A stretch of 64,000 bases of DNA, taken from Aurantimicrobium sp. MWH-Uga1. GTDB taxonomy: Bacteria > Actinomycetota > Actinomycetes > Actinomycetales > Microbacteriaceae. The DNA lies in assembly GCF_003325955.1 (NCBI RefSeq), contig NZ_CP030929.1, positions 1,116,001 through 1,180,000 on the forward strand, in the 5' to 3' direction. The notes under the pieces were generated by a model. It worked only from the letters and a program-made list of their open reading frames with translations, ran no database searches and was not told the origin of the DNA. The translations under genes were made by a program, and so were the position numbers. Of the stretch, positions 35,862-46,500 are shown piece by piece (position 1 is the first letter of the stretch; the number at the start of each line of letters is the position of its first letter).

Positions 35862-38416
35862 GTTCTCAACACTGCCCTCGTGGTGGAGCCATCAGCTTCA
35901 ACCACGAGGGCAGTGTCGTTTTCGGTATGAGGGAATAACCCTGATTTGAGACGTAATCCGCGTATCTCGCTTGGTGAGCATCCGTCCAGAATGAGAAGTC
36001 CTGCTTCGCATATTTCGGTGAGTTGAGCGTGGTTCAGCATCCATTCATCCGGGGTGCCAATGAGTATGGGAGAGCGTGCGGAAGAAGAGACGGCCAACGC
36101 CGACTTAAGTGCACTCACCCGATCACCGTATGCATTGGTCAAATGACTGATGAGGGAAGTTTTGCGGTGAGTAATCACTGCATACGAACGATTTTCTTCA
36201 CAAATCATTTCTCCCCACTGACCAGACTCAGGCTGAAGATCACTTACGTGAAAGAGCTGAATTTGATGCCCTCGCCAAAGGCCACGACCCGGCTCAGATG
36301 CACCGAGGAGCTGTAGTCGCACCGGGAACAAATCCACGAGTGCGTGAGTGCCGCGTGGGTGATCTTTGGTCCCGATAACGAAAACTGCGTTGCGTTGGGG
36401 TGCTAGCCGGACACATCTCGTCAGTGAAGCAAGAAACTGCTCACGATGTTCGAGACCGAAACAATCGAGGAGATGATCAAGATCTTCAATGAATACCTTT
36501 GTTCCTTCTCGCAGCAGAGACTCTGACTCCTCAACGACAGCGTCCCAGGCTATCTCGCTATCGCGCAGTAACAAGCCACCTAATTGATAGTGCAATGAGG
36601 CCACTGCGCAGCTCACCCCTGAACGTGCAAGACCACTAATGAGCAGGTTGCCGTCGTGGTGAGGGATGTACGGGGTCCAGTCCTGGGCTTGATGTTCTGG
36701 GATATCGAGTATCCCCAGCCAGGCAGAGTTTTCAAGAGGAGCCGGCATCTCGGAGGATGCAATCACTCGCGGCAGCTCTGGCTTCCACGGCACATGCTGT
36801 TCCCACAACGAATTCTCATCAAGCCAGCATCGAGACATTCTCAAGACTGCATGGAGGTCTTCATCACTTGTTTTGGCCGCCTGGAATTCAGTCAGCGAAA
36901 GACCTGTTCCCTGGATGAAGGCGCGACCTGGAATATGTGGCAATTGATAAGCATCCTCTACTCCAAGTAATCCATGAGAATCTGCTTTTTCGGAAACACG
37001 AAAACATACTCGAAGTGAACAGTTGGCCAAAATGGCATCGTTGATGACTCCCCCGGTTCGTTGGCTTGAGAGGATGAGATGCATCCCGAGGGAGCGTCCC
37101 CTCGACGCCACATCAACAAACAAAGCTGCACACTCGGCGAATGACTCCGTGAGCACTCGATACTCGTCCACCACAATGAGCAAGCGAGAAAGCTCTACCT
37201 CAACTGGTAGATCTGAGATATCTGCAACACCCGCCTCCGCCAAGACATGCTCTCGGTGACGAATCTCTGCCTGAAGCGAGGAGATAGCTCGGCGGGTTTG
37301 TTGAGGACTGAGGTCAGTGAGAACACTTGTGACGTGCGGAAGGTCTTTCACACGTGAAAAGCCTGCGCCACCTTTGTAATCAATCAACAGGAGAGAAAGT
37401 CGTTGTGGGGAATACATCGAGGCAAGTGTCAGCATCCATGAGAGCAAGAACTCTGTTTTCCCTGAGCCTGTCATTCCTGCAATAACGGCGTGAGGCCCTG
37501 CATGAACCAAATCCAGAAACAGTGGAAAGTCATGTTTTCTCCCGACACAGGCCAGCAAGGAATCTCGTGATTGCTCCCATTGCTTTGAGGTATTGATCAC
37601 TGAAGGAACAGAACTTGGAATGGTTATCACCGGAGCATGTCGAGCCTGAGCTGCCTCACTCTCGGCGCGAAGTAGCGTAATGATTCGATTGGACTCTGCT
37701 CGGGTCAACAAATCAACCTGAAGCTCCTCATCACGAACAACTGGGTCCACCACATCACGAAGGACGGCTCTGCCTCGGTTAATGCTAAGGAGATATCGAA
37801 CACCACTGGGCAACACCTCAGTTGTGTTCACGCGGTGAAGGATTACGTCAGCAGGCTGCTGATTCGAACTTGTGAATTGGTCGAGTTCCGGCTCATCACC
37901 AACGCTCCAGCCGACCTTGGTTGCTTCAGAGATTCCCCACGTCCACAACAGCTGGAAATACATAGCCCGCAAGGCTGACCGCGCCTCCACATCATCGCCA
38001 CAGACAGCAATCCCTAATTGAGCATCAATCACTAGTGGTTTCCCCTCACGAAACGCAAGCCCAATCCGAATGAGGCGCTGGGTTCCCTCTGGCTGTGCAG
38101 AAGCAGCCCAGGCAGGTCTGAGATTGTTGGTAGGTAAAGCCCACTGGCTGGCTGCCGGATATTTCAGAATGAGTTCATCCCGCTCAGCTTGGCGCTGCTC
38201 GTGCTTTCGAGCACGTTGAGTTATTTCTTCCTCGTCATCATGTTCCTGTTTGAGTTTTTCTGACTTTCTGACCTGAAGTTTGCCGTCAGCAAACTGGGCC
38301 AGCGCCATGATGGGCCCCAGAAGTGCAAAAAGCAGGGTGTAGGCAGAGCCTGTTACCAACCAGAGAATGACACTTGTGACGATGGGCGCAATGAGGGCAA
38401 AGATAGGAACACGCAT
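35858..38416 (-). CDS. FtsK/EccC-like membrane ATPase
   Basis: 852 aa. Two N-terminal helices (residues 5-40) precede a long charged segment, then an FtsK/SpoIIIE ATPase with Walker A GMTGSGKT near 316, Walker B LLIVVDEYRVL near 418 and SSQRTGG. A second ATPase-like unit begins near 590 with ISGLARSGVSCAV, where the Lys of the P-loop is lost, so it appears degenerate. The layout recalls EccC of type VII secretion, but no WXG100 gene is in the window. It ends the nine-gene minus-strand cluster. DNA translocation, protein export or surface polymer assembly are all possible. The last codons overlap ald by 4 nt and carry its terminator. Confidence 0.85.
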   Translation of the reverse strand: MRVPIFALIAPIVTSVILWLVTGSAYTLLFALLGPIMALAQFADGKLQVRKSEKLKQEHDDEEEITQRARKHEQRQAERDELILKYPAASQWALPTNNLRPAWAASAQPEGTQRLIRIGLAFREGKPLVIDAQLGIAVCGDDVEARSALRAMYFQLLWTWGISEATKVGWSVGDEPELDQFTSSNQQPADVILHRVNTTEVLPSGVRYLLSINRGRAVLRDVVDPVVRDEELQVDLLTRAESNRIITLLRAESEAAQARHAPVITIPSSVPSVINTSKQWEQSRDSLLACVGRKHDFPLFLDLVHAGPHAVIAGMTGSGKTEFLLSWMLTLASMYSPQRLSLLLIDYKGGAGFSRVKDLPHVTSVLTDLSPQQTRRAISSLQAEIRHREHVLAEAGVADISDLPVEVELSRLLIVVDEYRVLTESFAECAALFVDVASRGRSLGMHLILSSQRTGGVINDAILANCSLRVCFRVSEKADSHGLLGVEDAYQLPHIPGRAFIQGTGLSLTEFQAAKTSDEDLHAVLRMSRCWLDENSLWEQHVPWKPELPRVIASSEMPAPLENSAWLGILDIPEHQAQDWTPYIPHHDGNLLISGLARSGVSCAVASLHYQLGGLLLRDSEIAWDAVVEESESLLREGTKVFIEDLDHLLDCFGLEHREQFLASLTRCVRLAPQRNAVFVIGTKDHPRGTHALVDLFPVRLQLLGASEPGRGLWRGHQIQLFHVSDLQPESGQWGEMICEENRSYAVITHRKTSLISHLTNAYGDRVSALKSALAVSSSARSPILIGTPDEWMLNHAQLTEICEAGLLILDGCSPSEIRGLRLKSGLFPHTENDTALVVEADGSTTRAVLRT
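35869..35916. terminator. bidirectional terminator inside the end of the FtsK-like gene
   Basis: Perfect 16-bp inverted repeat ACACTGCCCTCGTGGT and complement, with a 16-nt loop and CGTTTTC on the plus side. It follows ald by 7 nt and, on the minus strand, is translated as part of the last 17 or so codons of the FtsK-like gene. Confidence 0.8.
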
Positions 38417-38482
38417 TCAAGCACTTCAGCACATCAGTGCTGGCTCGATTTTCCATTCACCCCCGCGTGGGGATAACTCGAC

Positions 38483-39100
38483 CTAGGTAATGGTGAGGTG
38501 GAGATCTCCAATATCCACGCGTGTGCCTCGAACGACTGTGTAACGAGTCCCAGGCTGGGCTCGCCGGGGAACTACGCCGGGCTCACGAATAATCGACCCG
38601 TTACCACTGTTACGGTCGCTGATCCACAGTTCATCACCCTCAACACCAAACTCTAGATGTGTTTTGGAGACCGACCGGCCCGGATCAGTCACAACAATGA
38701 GGTGCTCAAATTCTTCGCCCTCAGCTGGTTGGGGCATGCGTCCAAGAAGGGCGCTCTGGGTGATGTCAACACTTTCACCGGTTGCAAGAGTAACGGTGAA
38801 CGAACTCACAGATGCGAGCTCAGCCTCGGTAGCAAAACGGGGCGGTTCAACAACTGCTACTGGTGGTGCATCAAAAAGCTCTGACAGGTCATTACCATCA
38901 ATACGTTCCACAATGTTGGTTGAAGTGGTGACAGAGTCTGGTTCTGCGGCAGGAATGAAAGACTCTGATGGCGGGATGGATGCCTCAGGTTCACGAGGTT
39001 GCACCACGGGAACACTCTGTGTTCTCGCCAACGAACTTCCACATTCACCACAAAACAGCGCACCGGCTGGCAACGCACTGTGACAAACCTCACACTCCAT
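38483..39100 (-). CDS. zinc-ribbon plus FHA domain protein
   Basis: 205 aa. N-terminal zinc ribbon with paired Cys (CEVCHSAL..CGECG, residues 3-21), a low-complexity middle, and a C-terminal FHA domain: LGRMPQ near 116, SKTHLEF near 145, and NSGNGS near 167, the Gly-Arg, Ser-x-x-His and Asn-Gly residues for phospho-threonine binding. Likely reads phosphorylated targets of the kinase encoded in the same cluster, here next to the transglutaminase-like and FtsK-like genes. Cytoplasmic. Confidence 0.86.
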   Translation of the reverse strand: MECEVCHSALPAGALFCGECGSSLARTQSVPVVQPREPEASIPPSESFIPAAEPDSVTTSTNIVERIDGNDLSELFDAPPVAVVEPPRFATEAELASVSSFTVTLATGESVDITQSALLGRMPQPAEGEEFEHLIVVTDPGRSVSKTHLEFGVEGDELWISDRNSGNGSIIREPGVVPRRAQPGTRYTVVRGTRVDIGDLHLTIT

Positions 39101-39109
39101 ACTGTGATG

Positions 39110-41308
39110 TTACCTGCGCTTGGGAAGCCAGCTGGTCAAGCGTGCCCAGGGAATGTTGAAAGAACGCAGGGAAATTCGTGCTTGGAAACGTTGCCATCTG
39201 GTGCGTTCTCGAGCAATTTCGTTACTGAGTAGATCAACTTCTGCCCACGCACTACGTGCTTCAGTCTCACTCACTTTTTCACCTGAATACTGAGCTGTGT
39301 CTGCAAGAACAGCAACCGTTGTTGCTGTGTGAATTCCTGTTTCTTTAGCAATTTCCTGACGAGTATGTGATGTTTGCGTTCTCGTGCCGTTATCCACAAG
39401 CACATCCCGGAGTTCATCCCAGGCACCCAAGACTTGTTCCTGGCTTGTAGAAGCTGTAAGTCTCTTGTTCCGTCTTCTGCGTTTGAGGAACACGATAGCC
39501 AGCAATGGTGAGGCCAGAATGCCCAGCCAAAGCAGCGTCCACGCAACACCTGAGATGATGGCCAGAACGGTCTGCAAGACAGGGTCTATTGTGTTGGGCT
39601 GTTCTTCCTGCGCCGCTTCGGCAGAGGCGCTGTCGTTGAGTTGAGGTTCTTCTTGAGCCGGAGGGTCAGCAGCAGTTTGTGGGAATGCCACCTCAGTTGG
39701 ATCTTGTGGCTGCTCGTCCGGAATGGGACGCTCAGCCGGATTGGTGTTGATAGCAACCCATCCCTGATTTGTAGAAACTTCAATCCACGCAGTCATATCT
39801 GAACCAGTGAAAGTCAGCGCTGTCTGTGCACTGGATCCTTCGGGGGCGATGAAGCCCATCACGACCCGTGCGGGGAAACCAAGTTGGGTCGCAATCAACG
39901 CGGCAGCAGTGGAGTATTGCTCTGCATCGCCAACCATGGGAGTTGCTGCAAACAAGGCTGCTATGCGGTTGGCGCCGTGACCTGACGCACTAGGGACTTC
40001 CCCTGGTCGGCCGTGACTGATATATCCCTCAGCCATGAGTGCTGTCAGGGAAGCTTGTAAGCGCTCACCCGCTGAGGTTTTCCCCTTGGTAGTAGTGGCA
40101 ACGAAAGCATCGAGACCGTCCGGAATGATCTCTGGTGCCGGAACGATGGCATCCCCAGGTTTGAGTGACGCAAGGGAATCAACGCCTAGCAAATCTCCCT
40201 CGTGAGCAATAGAGGTGTAACTGTCGCCAGGGGCCAAACCTGTTAGAAGAGCTCCTGTTTGAGATGGGCGACTGTAGTAAAAACTATCTGTCAGACTGCG
40301 AGCATTCGAGCCGGTAAATGTGAGTGTGCCGAGTGCACCTGGCAGGGGTACCCATGGTCCTGTGAGTTGTTCAATGGTGATTTCAGCAGAGATTTTTTGC
40401 CCTGAGGAAGAATCAACTGGTAGCGAACCAGGAATTTTCGTGAAGTCCGCGGCAACACCACCGACCGAATACAGCACTCCGGTGTAGTTATCTAGCGTGG
40501 CCAGAGAAAGACGTTGACCAGCTTCCAAACCTGTCACGGTCAACATTTCTGCAGATAGCTGGTCTCCAGTGACGTAGTTTCGATACTCCGAGAGCGGGCT
40601 GGTGTCATCTTGGAGAACAAAAGGCTGTTCAATTTCAGTGCGCCACACACTGCGATTTGTAATGGGAACTACAACAACAATGGCAGATGCGACAACTGCT
40701 GCCAGAACCACAACACCAAGAGACCTCAACCCTGTCCTTGGGCTTGTACCTCGGCCAGCTGCAAACCACAGCGCAACAAGGATAAAGACGCCAACAGTGA
40801 CCACAATGCTGGCAAAGCTTCTGCTTGGACCTAACCAAATAGAGGCTCCCAGGGTCAGTAACGGGACCACAGCTGCCCAGTTCGAGCGTGCCCGGTTAAG
40901 TGGGAGACGAAGCGATAACACCGTGGCGAGCACAACGCCACACAGCGACAAAATAAATGCGGGAACTAAAAGTGCCTCATAAGATCCCACGGGAGGCATG
41001 ACAGTGACAAGCTGCTTCCAGGAAAGCACAACCTCGGTTATGAGAGAAAGTTCACCTTGGAGCGTGGGAAGAATTCCCACAAGGGCCTGGCTGGGAATGG
41101 CAACAGGAACACCAACGAGTAAATAAATCCCGACCGTTGCCATGACGGTTGCGAGAACCGACCATGATCTACGCGAAGAAAGCAGAGCAATAAGAGCTCC
41201 GAGTACCCCACCAACAACCACAGCGACAATAAACGCAGGCGTTTGATAGACCGGCCATAACGGAACCAGTGAGACCATTACTGCGAGAGCGAGAAAGAGT
41301 GCTCTCAT
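39110..41308 (-). CDS. TgpA-like membrane protein with degenerate transglutaminase domain
   Basis: 732 aa. Six or so N-terminal helices (to about 205), an outer domain with a transglutaminase-like fold (about 420-530), another helix near 590-615 and a cytoplasmic DUF4129-like tail. The catalytic sites look lost: Cys of the usual GDCxxFA is Ala in GDAEQYS, the His position of GHAWVEV reads DMTAWIEV, and the Asp in the WxxxDPT position is Asn in WVAINTNP. The fold may bind peptidoglycan or protein without cleavage. Overlaps the DUF58 gene by 4 nt upstream. Members of the DUF58-MoxR-TGase trio are regularly linked. Confidence 0.86.
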   Translation of the reverse strand: MRALFLALAVMVSLVPLWPVYQTPAFIVAVVVGGVLGALIALLSSRRSWSVLATVMATVGIYLLVGVPVAIPSQALVGILPTLQGELSLITEVVLSWKQLVTVMPPVGSYEALLVPAFILSLCGVVLATVLSLRLPLNRARSNWAAVVPLLTLGASIWLGPSRSFASIVVTVGVFILVALWFAAGRGTSPRTGLRSLGVVVLAAVVASAIVVVVPITNRSVWRTEIEQPFVLQDDTSPLSEYRNYVTGDQLSAEMLTVTGLEAGQRLSLATLDNYTGVLYSVGGVAADFTKIPGSLPVDSSSGQKISAEITIEQLTGPWVPLPGALGTLTFTGSNARSLTDSFYYSRPSQTGALLTGLAPGDSYTSIAHEGDLLGVDSLASLKPGDAIVPAPEIIPDGLDAFVATTTKGKTSAGERLQASLTALMAEGYISHGRPGEVPSASGHGANRIAALFAATPMVGDAEQYSTAAALIATQLGFPARVVMGFIAPEGSSAQTALTFTGSDMTAWIEVSTNQGWVAINTNPAERPIPDEQPQDPTEVAFPQTAADPPAQEEPQLNDSASAEAAQEEQPNTIDPVLQTVLAIISGVAWTLLWLGILASPLLAIVFLKRRRRNKRLTASTSQEQVLGAWDELRDVLVDNGTRTQTSHTRQEIAKETGIHTATTVAVLADTAQYSGEKVSETEARSAWAEVDLLSNEIARERTRWQRFQARISLRSFNIPWARLTSWLPKRR

Positions 41309-42564
41309 GCCAGTGTCATCCTTTTACCCAACAACTGCTGAACGTCATCGAGACGGCCGATAGAAGCCACCGTGAGGCGCCCCATGCGGCGCGTGTGCGG
41401 GGAAGATTCCGGTGCACAGCTCAAAATCACAACCTCAACTCCTGCGGGGAAAGCAATTGAGGCAGAGTGAAGGGTCTTGGACTCAAGAGTTGGACCAGTC
41501 ACCACAAAGACTATTGAGACATCTGCAGCTTGAACAGAAGCTAGACGTGAAAGCTCAACAATGTTGGGGCTTCCTTCTTGCAGATGAACTCCTGAAAGTT
41601 CATCAAGCAGACGATCCTTTGAGACAGTTGACAATCCTCGGACACGATTAGCCGCAGGTCGATCAGCGCGGCGGCGGGAAGCTAACTCGCGTGCGGCTTC
41701 ACGCAGTGCGCTGAGTCGCCCCGTGGGTTGCGGCCTAGCATCAGCGCTCACCAACACGGAAAGATCTCGAGTGTCTCGAATAGCCCGCACACCCAAGGAC
41801 GCAGCCGTGCTGACGGCGAGTTCAAAATCATCATCACCTGCATAAGCAGCCGGGTCAGTATCCAACGCAATCATCAGATGGGAGCGACGAGTTTGCTCAA
41901 ACTGTCGGACCATGAACTGCCCAGTTTTTGCGGTGGATTTCCAGTGAATATTGCGGCGATCATCACCTGGAACATATTCACGCAAAGCGTGAAAGGACAG
42001 GTCACTATCGGTGAGATCTTTCGTGGGATTTCCTTCAAGATCACGAACAAAACCTGTGCTCATACTCAATAAGCCGATAGTGCGTGGGTGAATGAAGAGC
42101 GTGCGTGATTCGCCGTGCACGACCTCGCGAGATACCAACCCCAGTGGGTCTTGACGCACAACACGGGCAGGACCGACCTGTACCATGCCACGGTGTTCAG
42201 TCGGAATAGGTAACGAGATGTCTTCATGAGCACTCTTCCGAAGACGCCCCACCTGGGTTTCAACCTGAGAGTCTCCCACCGGAACAAAAACTTCTAAGCC
42301 CATGAGGGAGTGCGAGGTGGGGTTGCGAACACTGACAATAAGTTGAGCGTCATCTCCGACGACGACGCGTTCATGCGCAAGATGAAAAGAAACCTCGTGG
42401 GCATGGCGAAAAAGTGCATATAAGGATGCGAAGCCGAAGGTAACGATACCTGCAACACCTAAGCCAATAAGTTCAATCCAGCCCTGCGAAGCACCAAAAA
42501 TAAGGCAGAGTAAGGCTGCAACAGCCCAACCCCACCCTCTGATGGTGACTACGCGAAGAAACAT
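41305..42564 (-). CDS. DUF58-domain membrane protein
   Basis: 419 aa. Two N-terminal helices, then a beta-rich region and the DUF58 core LREYVPGDDRRNIHWKSTA near 196, followed by a vWA-like part with MIALDTD. DUF58 proteins are clients of MoxR AAA ATPases and are linked to envelope assembly; molecular function is unknown. The start overlaps the moxR stop by 1 nt (TAATG), the stop overlaps the TGase gene by 4 nt. Confidence 0.9.
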   Translation of the reverse strand: MFLRVVTIRGWGWAVAALLCLIFGASQGWIELIGLGVAGIVTFGFASLYALFRHAHEVSFHLAHERVVVGDDAQLIVSVRNPTSHSLMGLEVFVPVGDSQVETQVGRLRKSAHEDISLPIPTEHRGMVQVGPARVVRQDPLGLVSREVVHGESRTLFIHPRTIGLLSMSTGFVRDLEGNPTKDLTDSDLSFHALREYVPGDDRRNIHWKSTAKTGQFMVRQFEQTRRSHLMIALDTDPAAYAGDDDFELAVSTAASLGVRAIRDTRDLSVLVSADARPQPTGRLSALREAARELASRRRADRPAANRVRGLSTVSKDRLLDELSGVHLQEGSPNIVELSRLASVQAADVSIVFVVTGPTLESKTLHSASIAFPAGVEVVILSCAPESSPHTRRMGRLTVASIGRLDDVQQLLGKRMTLA

Positions 42565-43526
42565 TATGCGGCAGGTGCTCCCACGGGAAGATCAATCAAA
42601 ATCTTGCCCACAACATTGTTCGCGGTCACACCATCGAACTCTGCTTCAGGATCCAGCACGAGGCGGTGTGAAAGAACAGAGTCGGCGAGCGCTTTGACAT
42701 CATCAGGAATGACAAAGTGTCGTCCTTGGGATGCAGCGTGGACACGTGAGGCAGCAATGAGTGCCAGCGCACCACGAACCGAAGCACCCAGGCGCACCTC
42801 GGGGGCGAAACGAGTTGCTTCGACGATTCGTGAAACGTAGTCGTTGATTTCGGCATCTACATGAACAGTCTTAGCTAACTCAATAAGTTTGACCACCATC
42901 TCAGCAGGAACGACTCCGTCGAGTTCTCCTGATTTTTTCTTGGCGGAGCCTTCCAAAATTTGCATGGTGGATGCGTGGTCTGGGTATCCCAACGAGGCTT
43001 TCATCAGGAAGCGGTCGAGCTGCGCCTCAGGTAAGCGGTAGGTTCCTGCTTGTTCAATCGGGTTCTGAGTGGCAATAACCATGAAAGGTTCCCCGGTGGA
43101 GTGTGTCACACCATCAACGGTGACGTGATGTTCTTCCATGACTTCCAAGAGTGCTGACTGGGTTTTTGGGCTGGCGCGGTTGATTTCGTCAGCGAGGACA
43201 ATATTGGAGAAGATGGGGCCTTTGTGGAATTCAAAGGCGCCTTTTTTCTGGTCAAAAATGCTCACACCGGTGATGTCACCGGGGAGAAGGTCCGGGGTGA
43301 ACTGAATACGCGAGTGGGATCCTTGGACACTTTGAGCCATGGCGCGAGCTAGGGAGGTCTTTCCTGTGCCGGGGTAGTCCTCCAGGAGGAGGTGCCCACC
43401 GCTGAGCATCGCGGTGAAGGCGAGGCGAACTGTCCGGTTCTTGCCCAGGAGTACCTGTTCCACGTTTTCGACTAGTTTGTCGAAGACTTTCTGGAACCCG
43501 GCTGCTTGTTCGGGTTTCATGCTCAT
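42564..43526 (-). CDS. MoxR-family AAA+ ATPase
   Basis: 320 aa chaperone-like ATPase. Walker A DYPGTGKTS near 48, Walker B VLADEINRASPKTQSALLEVMEE near 108, sensor I ATQNPIEQAGTYRLPEA, and the RLGASVRGALAL sensor II region. Start at 43526 is supported by AAAGG 6 nt upstream; the frame extends to 43628 without support. Typically activates vWA/DUF58 proteins encoded next to it. Confidence 0.94.
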   Translation of the reverse strand: MSMKPEQAAGFQKVFDKLVENVEQVLLGKNRTVRLAFTAMLSGGHLLLEDYPGTGKTSLARAMAQSVQGSHSRIQFTPDLLPGDITGVSIFDQKKGAFEFHKGPIFSNIVLADEINRASPKTQSALLEVMEEHHVTVDGVTHSTGEPFMVIATQNPIEQAGTYRLPEAQLDRFLMKASLGYPDHASTMQILEGSAKKKSGELDGVVPAEMVVKLIELAKTVHVDAEINDYVSRIVEATRFAPEVRLGASVRGALALIAASRVHAASQGRHFVIPDDVKALADSVLSHRLVLDPEAEFDGVTANNVVGKILIDLPVGAPAA

Positions 43527-43555
43527 GGTGTGCCTTTCGGTGGGACGGGTGACAT

Positions 43556-46500
43556 TTAGGGTGTGGGAGTTGGAATATCTACAGTCATTGCTGAACTGGG
43601 TGCACTGCAGTTGGACGCTGACAAACAAGCCCTTATCACTACATTCTGACCTGCACCAGGTGTGATGCCATTGGAGGCATAGCGACTTGAATCAAATTCA
43701 GCGCTAACAAAGTCAGCACTCACAGCTGTGAGTTCCAGCCAGTTCGAATTACCGACCTTGAGCTGGTAACTCACACTGCCAACAGGGGCGGGTGTAATCG
43801 ATAGCCCAGAAACTTTCAACAGAAAGGCTGTGTTCGGGTCTAAGTTCGCACCACAGTTTGCTGACGTCCCTGTGGCAGGTGCGATCACACAATCAACAGA
43901 GGTAAACGTTGGTGAAGCAATAACTTCAACCTGGGTCACCGTTGCAGAACATCCAAAGTCATTCACGGCAATGACGGCAATGAAGTAGGTTCCCGGTGCT
44001 TTATCGCCATCGGAACCCTGTAGTGAACCCGAAGCGGGGTGTGTTGCGTAGTCGCTCGGACAACCTGCTGAAAGACTTCCCACTCGGGTGACGTAATAGC
44101 GCAGCGCACCGGCAGAGCCAGCTGCCGTTGCTGGATTCCACGTGAGGGTTGTTGCACCAGAGATACTGTTGCTCACCGAAGTGATGGTGACTTGGGAGGG
44201 TGCACCTGGTGCTGTGAAGTTTCCTGAGTCAGTCGAATTCCAGTTTGTCGTTTGCGCACTGTTCTTCGCCGTCACCCTCGCGAAATAGCTGAAACCAGGC
44301 GTCACCGGAATATTGGCCAGTGAGGTTTGATTTGCATCTATGTTGAAGGTGGACCGTGGGCTTCCGTTTTCAAAGAAAACCACCTCATATCCAGTTACAA
44401 GGCTGCCCCCAGCAGGTGTCGTGACTGCAGTCCAGGAAATTGTGGCAAGGCCCTGTTGTCCTGTTACAGCAGAAATGTTCACAGAGGCTGGACCTGCCGG
44501 AATAACATCGGCGCTCAAGGGCTCACTCCAACTGCTCACCAGTGAGGTGCCGATGGCGTTGGTTGCACTGACCGTAAAACGGAATCGCTGCCCGGTGGGC
44601 AAACCATCTAGGGAACACACAGTCGAGGTGCATTCTTTGCGGTATCCCGCATCACTTTCAACCGTGTATTTCGTTATTGGTGAATTGTTAGCGGCAGGTG
44701 CTTGCCAGGACAGGGTGAGGTTTCCTGAGACAAATCCAGCTGCGCGCGTGGGTGCTTGAGGCGCTGAAGGAACGTCTTGCACCGAAATGTTGATCACTCC
44801 CCAGACATAACGGTCTGGGTCGTTGGTGGCATCTGCCACCTCATACTCCAGCGTGGTGTCGCTGGGATCAGCGTTGGCAGAGACGGTGACCGTCAGCGTC
44901 GATTTATCCGCTGAGGGCGTCACCGTTACACCCGGAGGAATGTTGCCATTGTTGAGGCCTCGCACGGCAAGAACCTTGAGTGGCTGTCCCGGGAATGGAT
45001 TGGTTGCTTGATCGTTGGCCAAGACATCTACAGTTTGGGTTTCTCCACGCTTGGCCACAATGCTGTCGGTAGCAGGAATGGCAAGGGGTCTGGTTGAGGG
45101 CACAATTCTGACAAGGATTTGTCCTGGTGAACCCTCAGTGACCTTGTCTTTGACAGTGACGGTGAGGGGAACGGTCTTTCCCTTGACCGCATCATCGCTT
45201 GCTTTGAGAGTGAGGGTTTGGCCACTGAGCGTGGCGGTGACACCGGAGCCATCGCCACTGACGGTGTATTCAAGTTCGTCTTGGTCATCAATATAGGGGT
45301 ATCTGGTCACGCGAACGAGATCCAGTGTCTTTTCTTGACCAGGTTCTAGGTCAATGTTGGCCCCCAGCATGACTGGTGGCATGTTTTCTCGTGGTGTCAC
45401 CGTAATCGGCAACACGATGGTAGCGGTGTGTGCTCCGGGTGAGGTTGCGGAGTCACCATCGGTGACCTCGAAGGAGATGGATGCTGGACCAAAATAACGG
45501 TCTTCGCTGGTGTAGGTCAGGGTGGTGTCATTGATCACCAGGCGTGAACCGTCAGCATGCGTTGCACGCACGCTGTTGCTATCGGTGAGCTTGACGGTTT
45601 TGCCCAAAGCAGCAATGACATAGTCATTGATGTTTATCCGCAGAGGTTGTTCACTGACCACGGTCAGAGGCTTGACGCCTTTCTTACGTTGCGGCAAAGC
45701 ATCATCAGTTCCGGGAACCCAAATAAACGCTGTGGAACTGATGGCGGGATCTTCCGGATGCGCAACAGTAAAGGGAATGATTTGTGAGGTTTCTTGAACC
45801 TGAACACGAACAGTGTTACTAGAGATAACCCGGGCTGTCGATCCATATCCACTCACAATTGTGGGACGCAGCGCAGATACGGGGCCGTCAGCAAAGAAAG
45901 CATTCTTGAGCACGTTCACGTCAACAGAGGATTGGTCCAAAATATCTGACAGGCTCACCACAGCATCCGAGATAACGGGGCGCGAAAGCGGAGCCTGCGT
46001 CTGCACATCCACGGTGATGAAGTTGGAAGCAGAACCTGCAAGATCATTTTCAATCTCATAGACAAGGCCATAACGACCTGGTGTCATCGGCGCAGTAATC
46101 TTGACAAGATCTCCCACAATTTCTGCGGTAACAGAATCATCCTGAGCAGTCACAGATACGAGAGTCAGCGGACGACCATCTGGATCGCTGTCATTTTGTA
46201 GCGCACGAACGTAGACGGTGTAACCAGGGCGCGCCGTGACCGTATCTGCTATTGCAATCGGGTTGCGCCCACCAGCAAGCGGCTCAGCAATACCCACGCG
46301 GATTAATGCGTTGGCTTGAGCTCCCAATGCATCAACGACGGAATAACTGAACGTGTCGGTTCCGGTGGCATAGGCAGATGCCTCGTACTCTATCCAGTCG
46401 CTTCCCACAGCAGCAATGGATCCTTTTTCGGGATTGGTATCTAAACCAACAAATTGAACAGAGTCACCATCAGGGTCAATACCCACCAACGGAATAGGAA

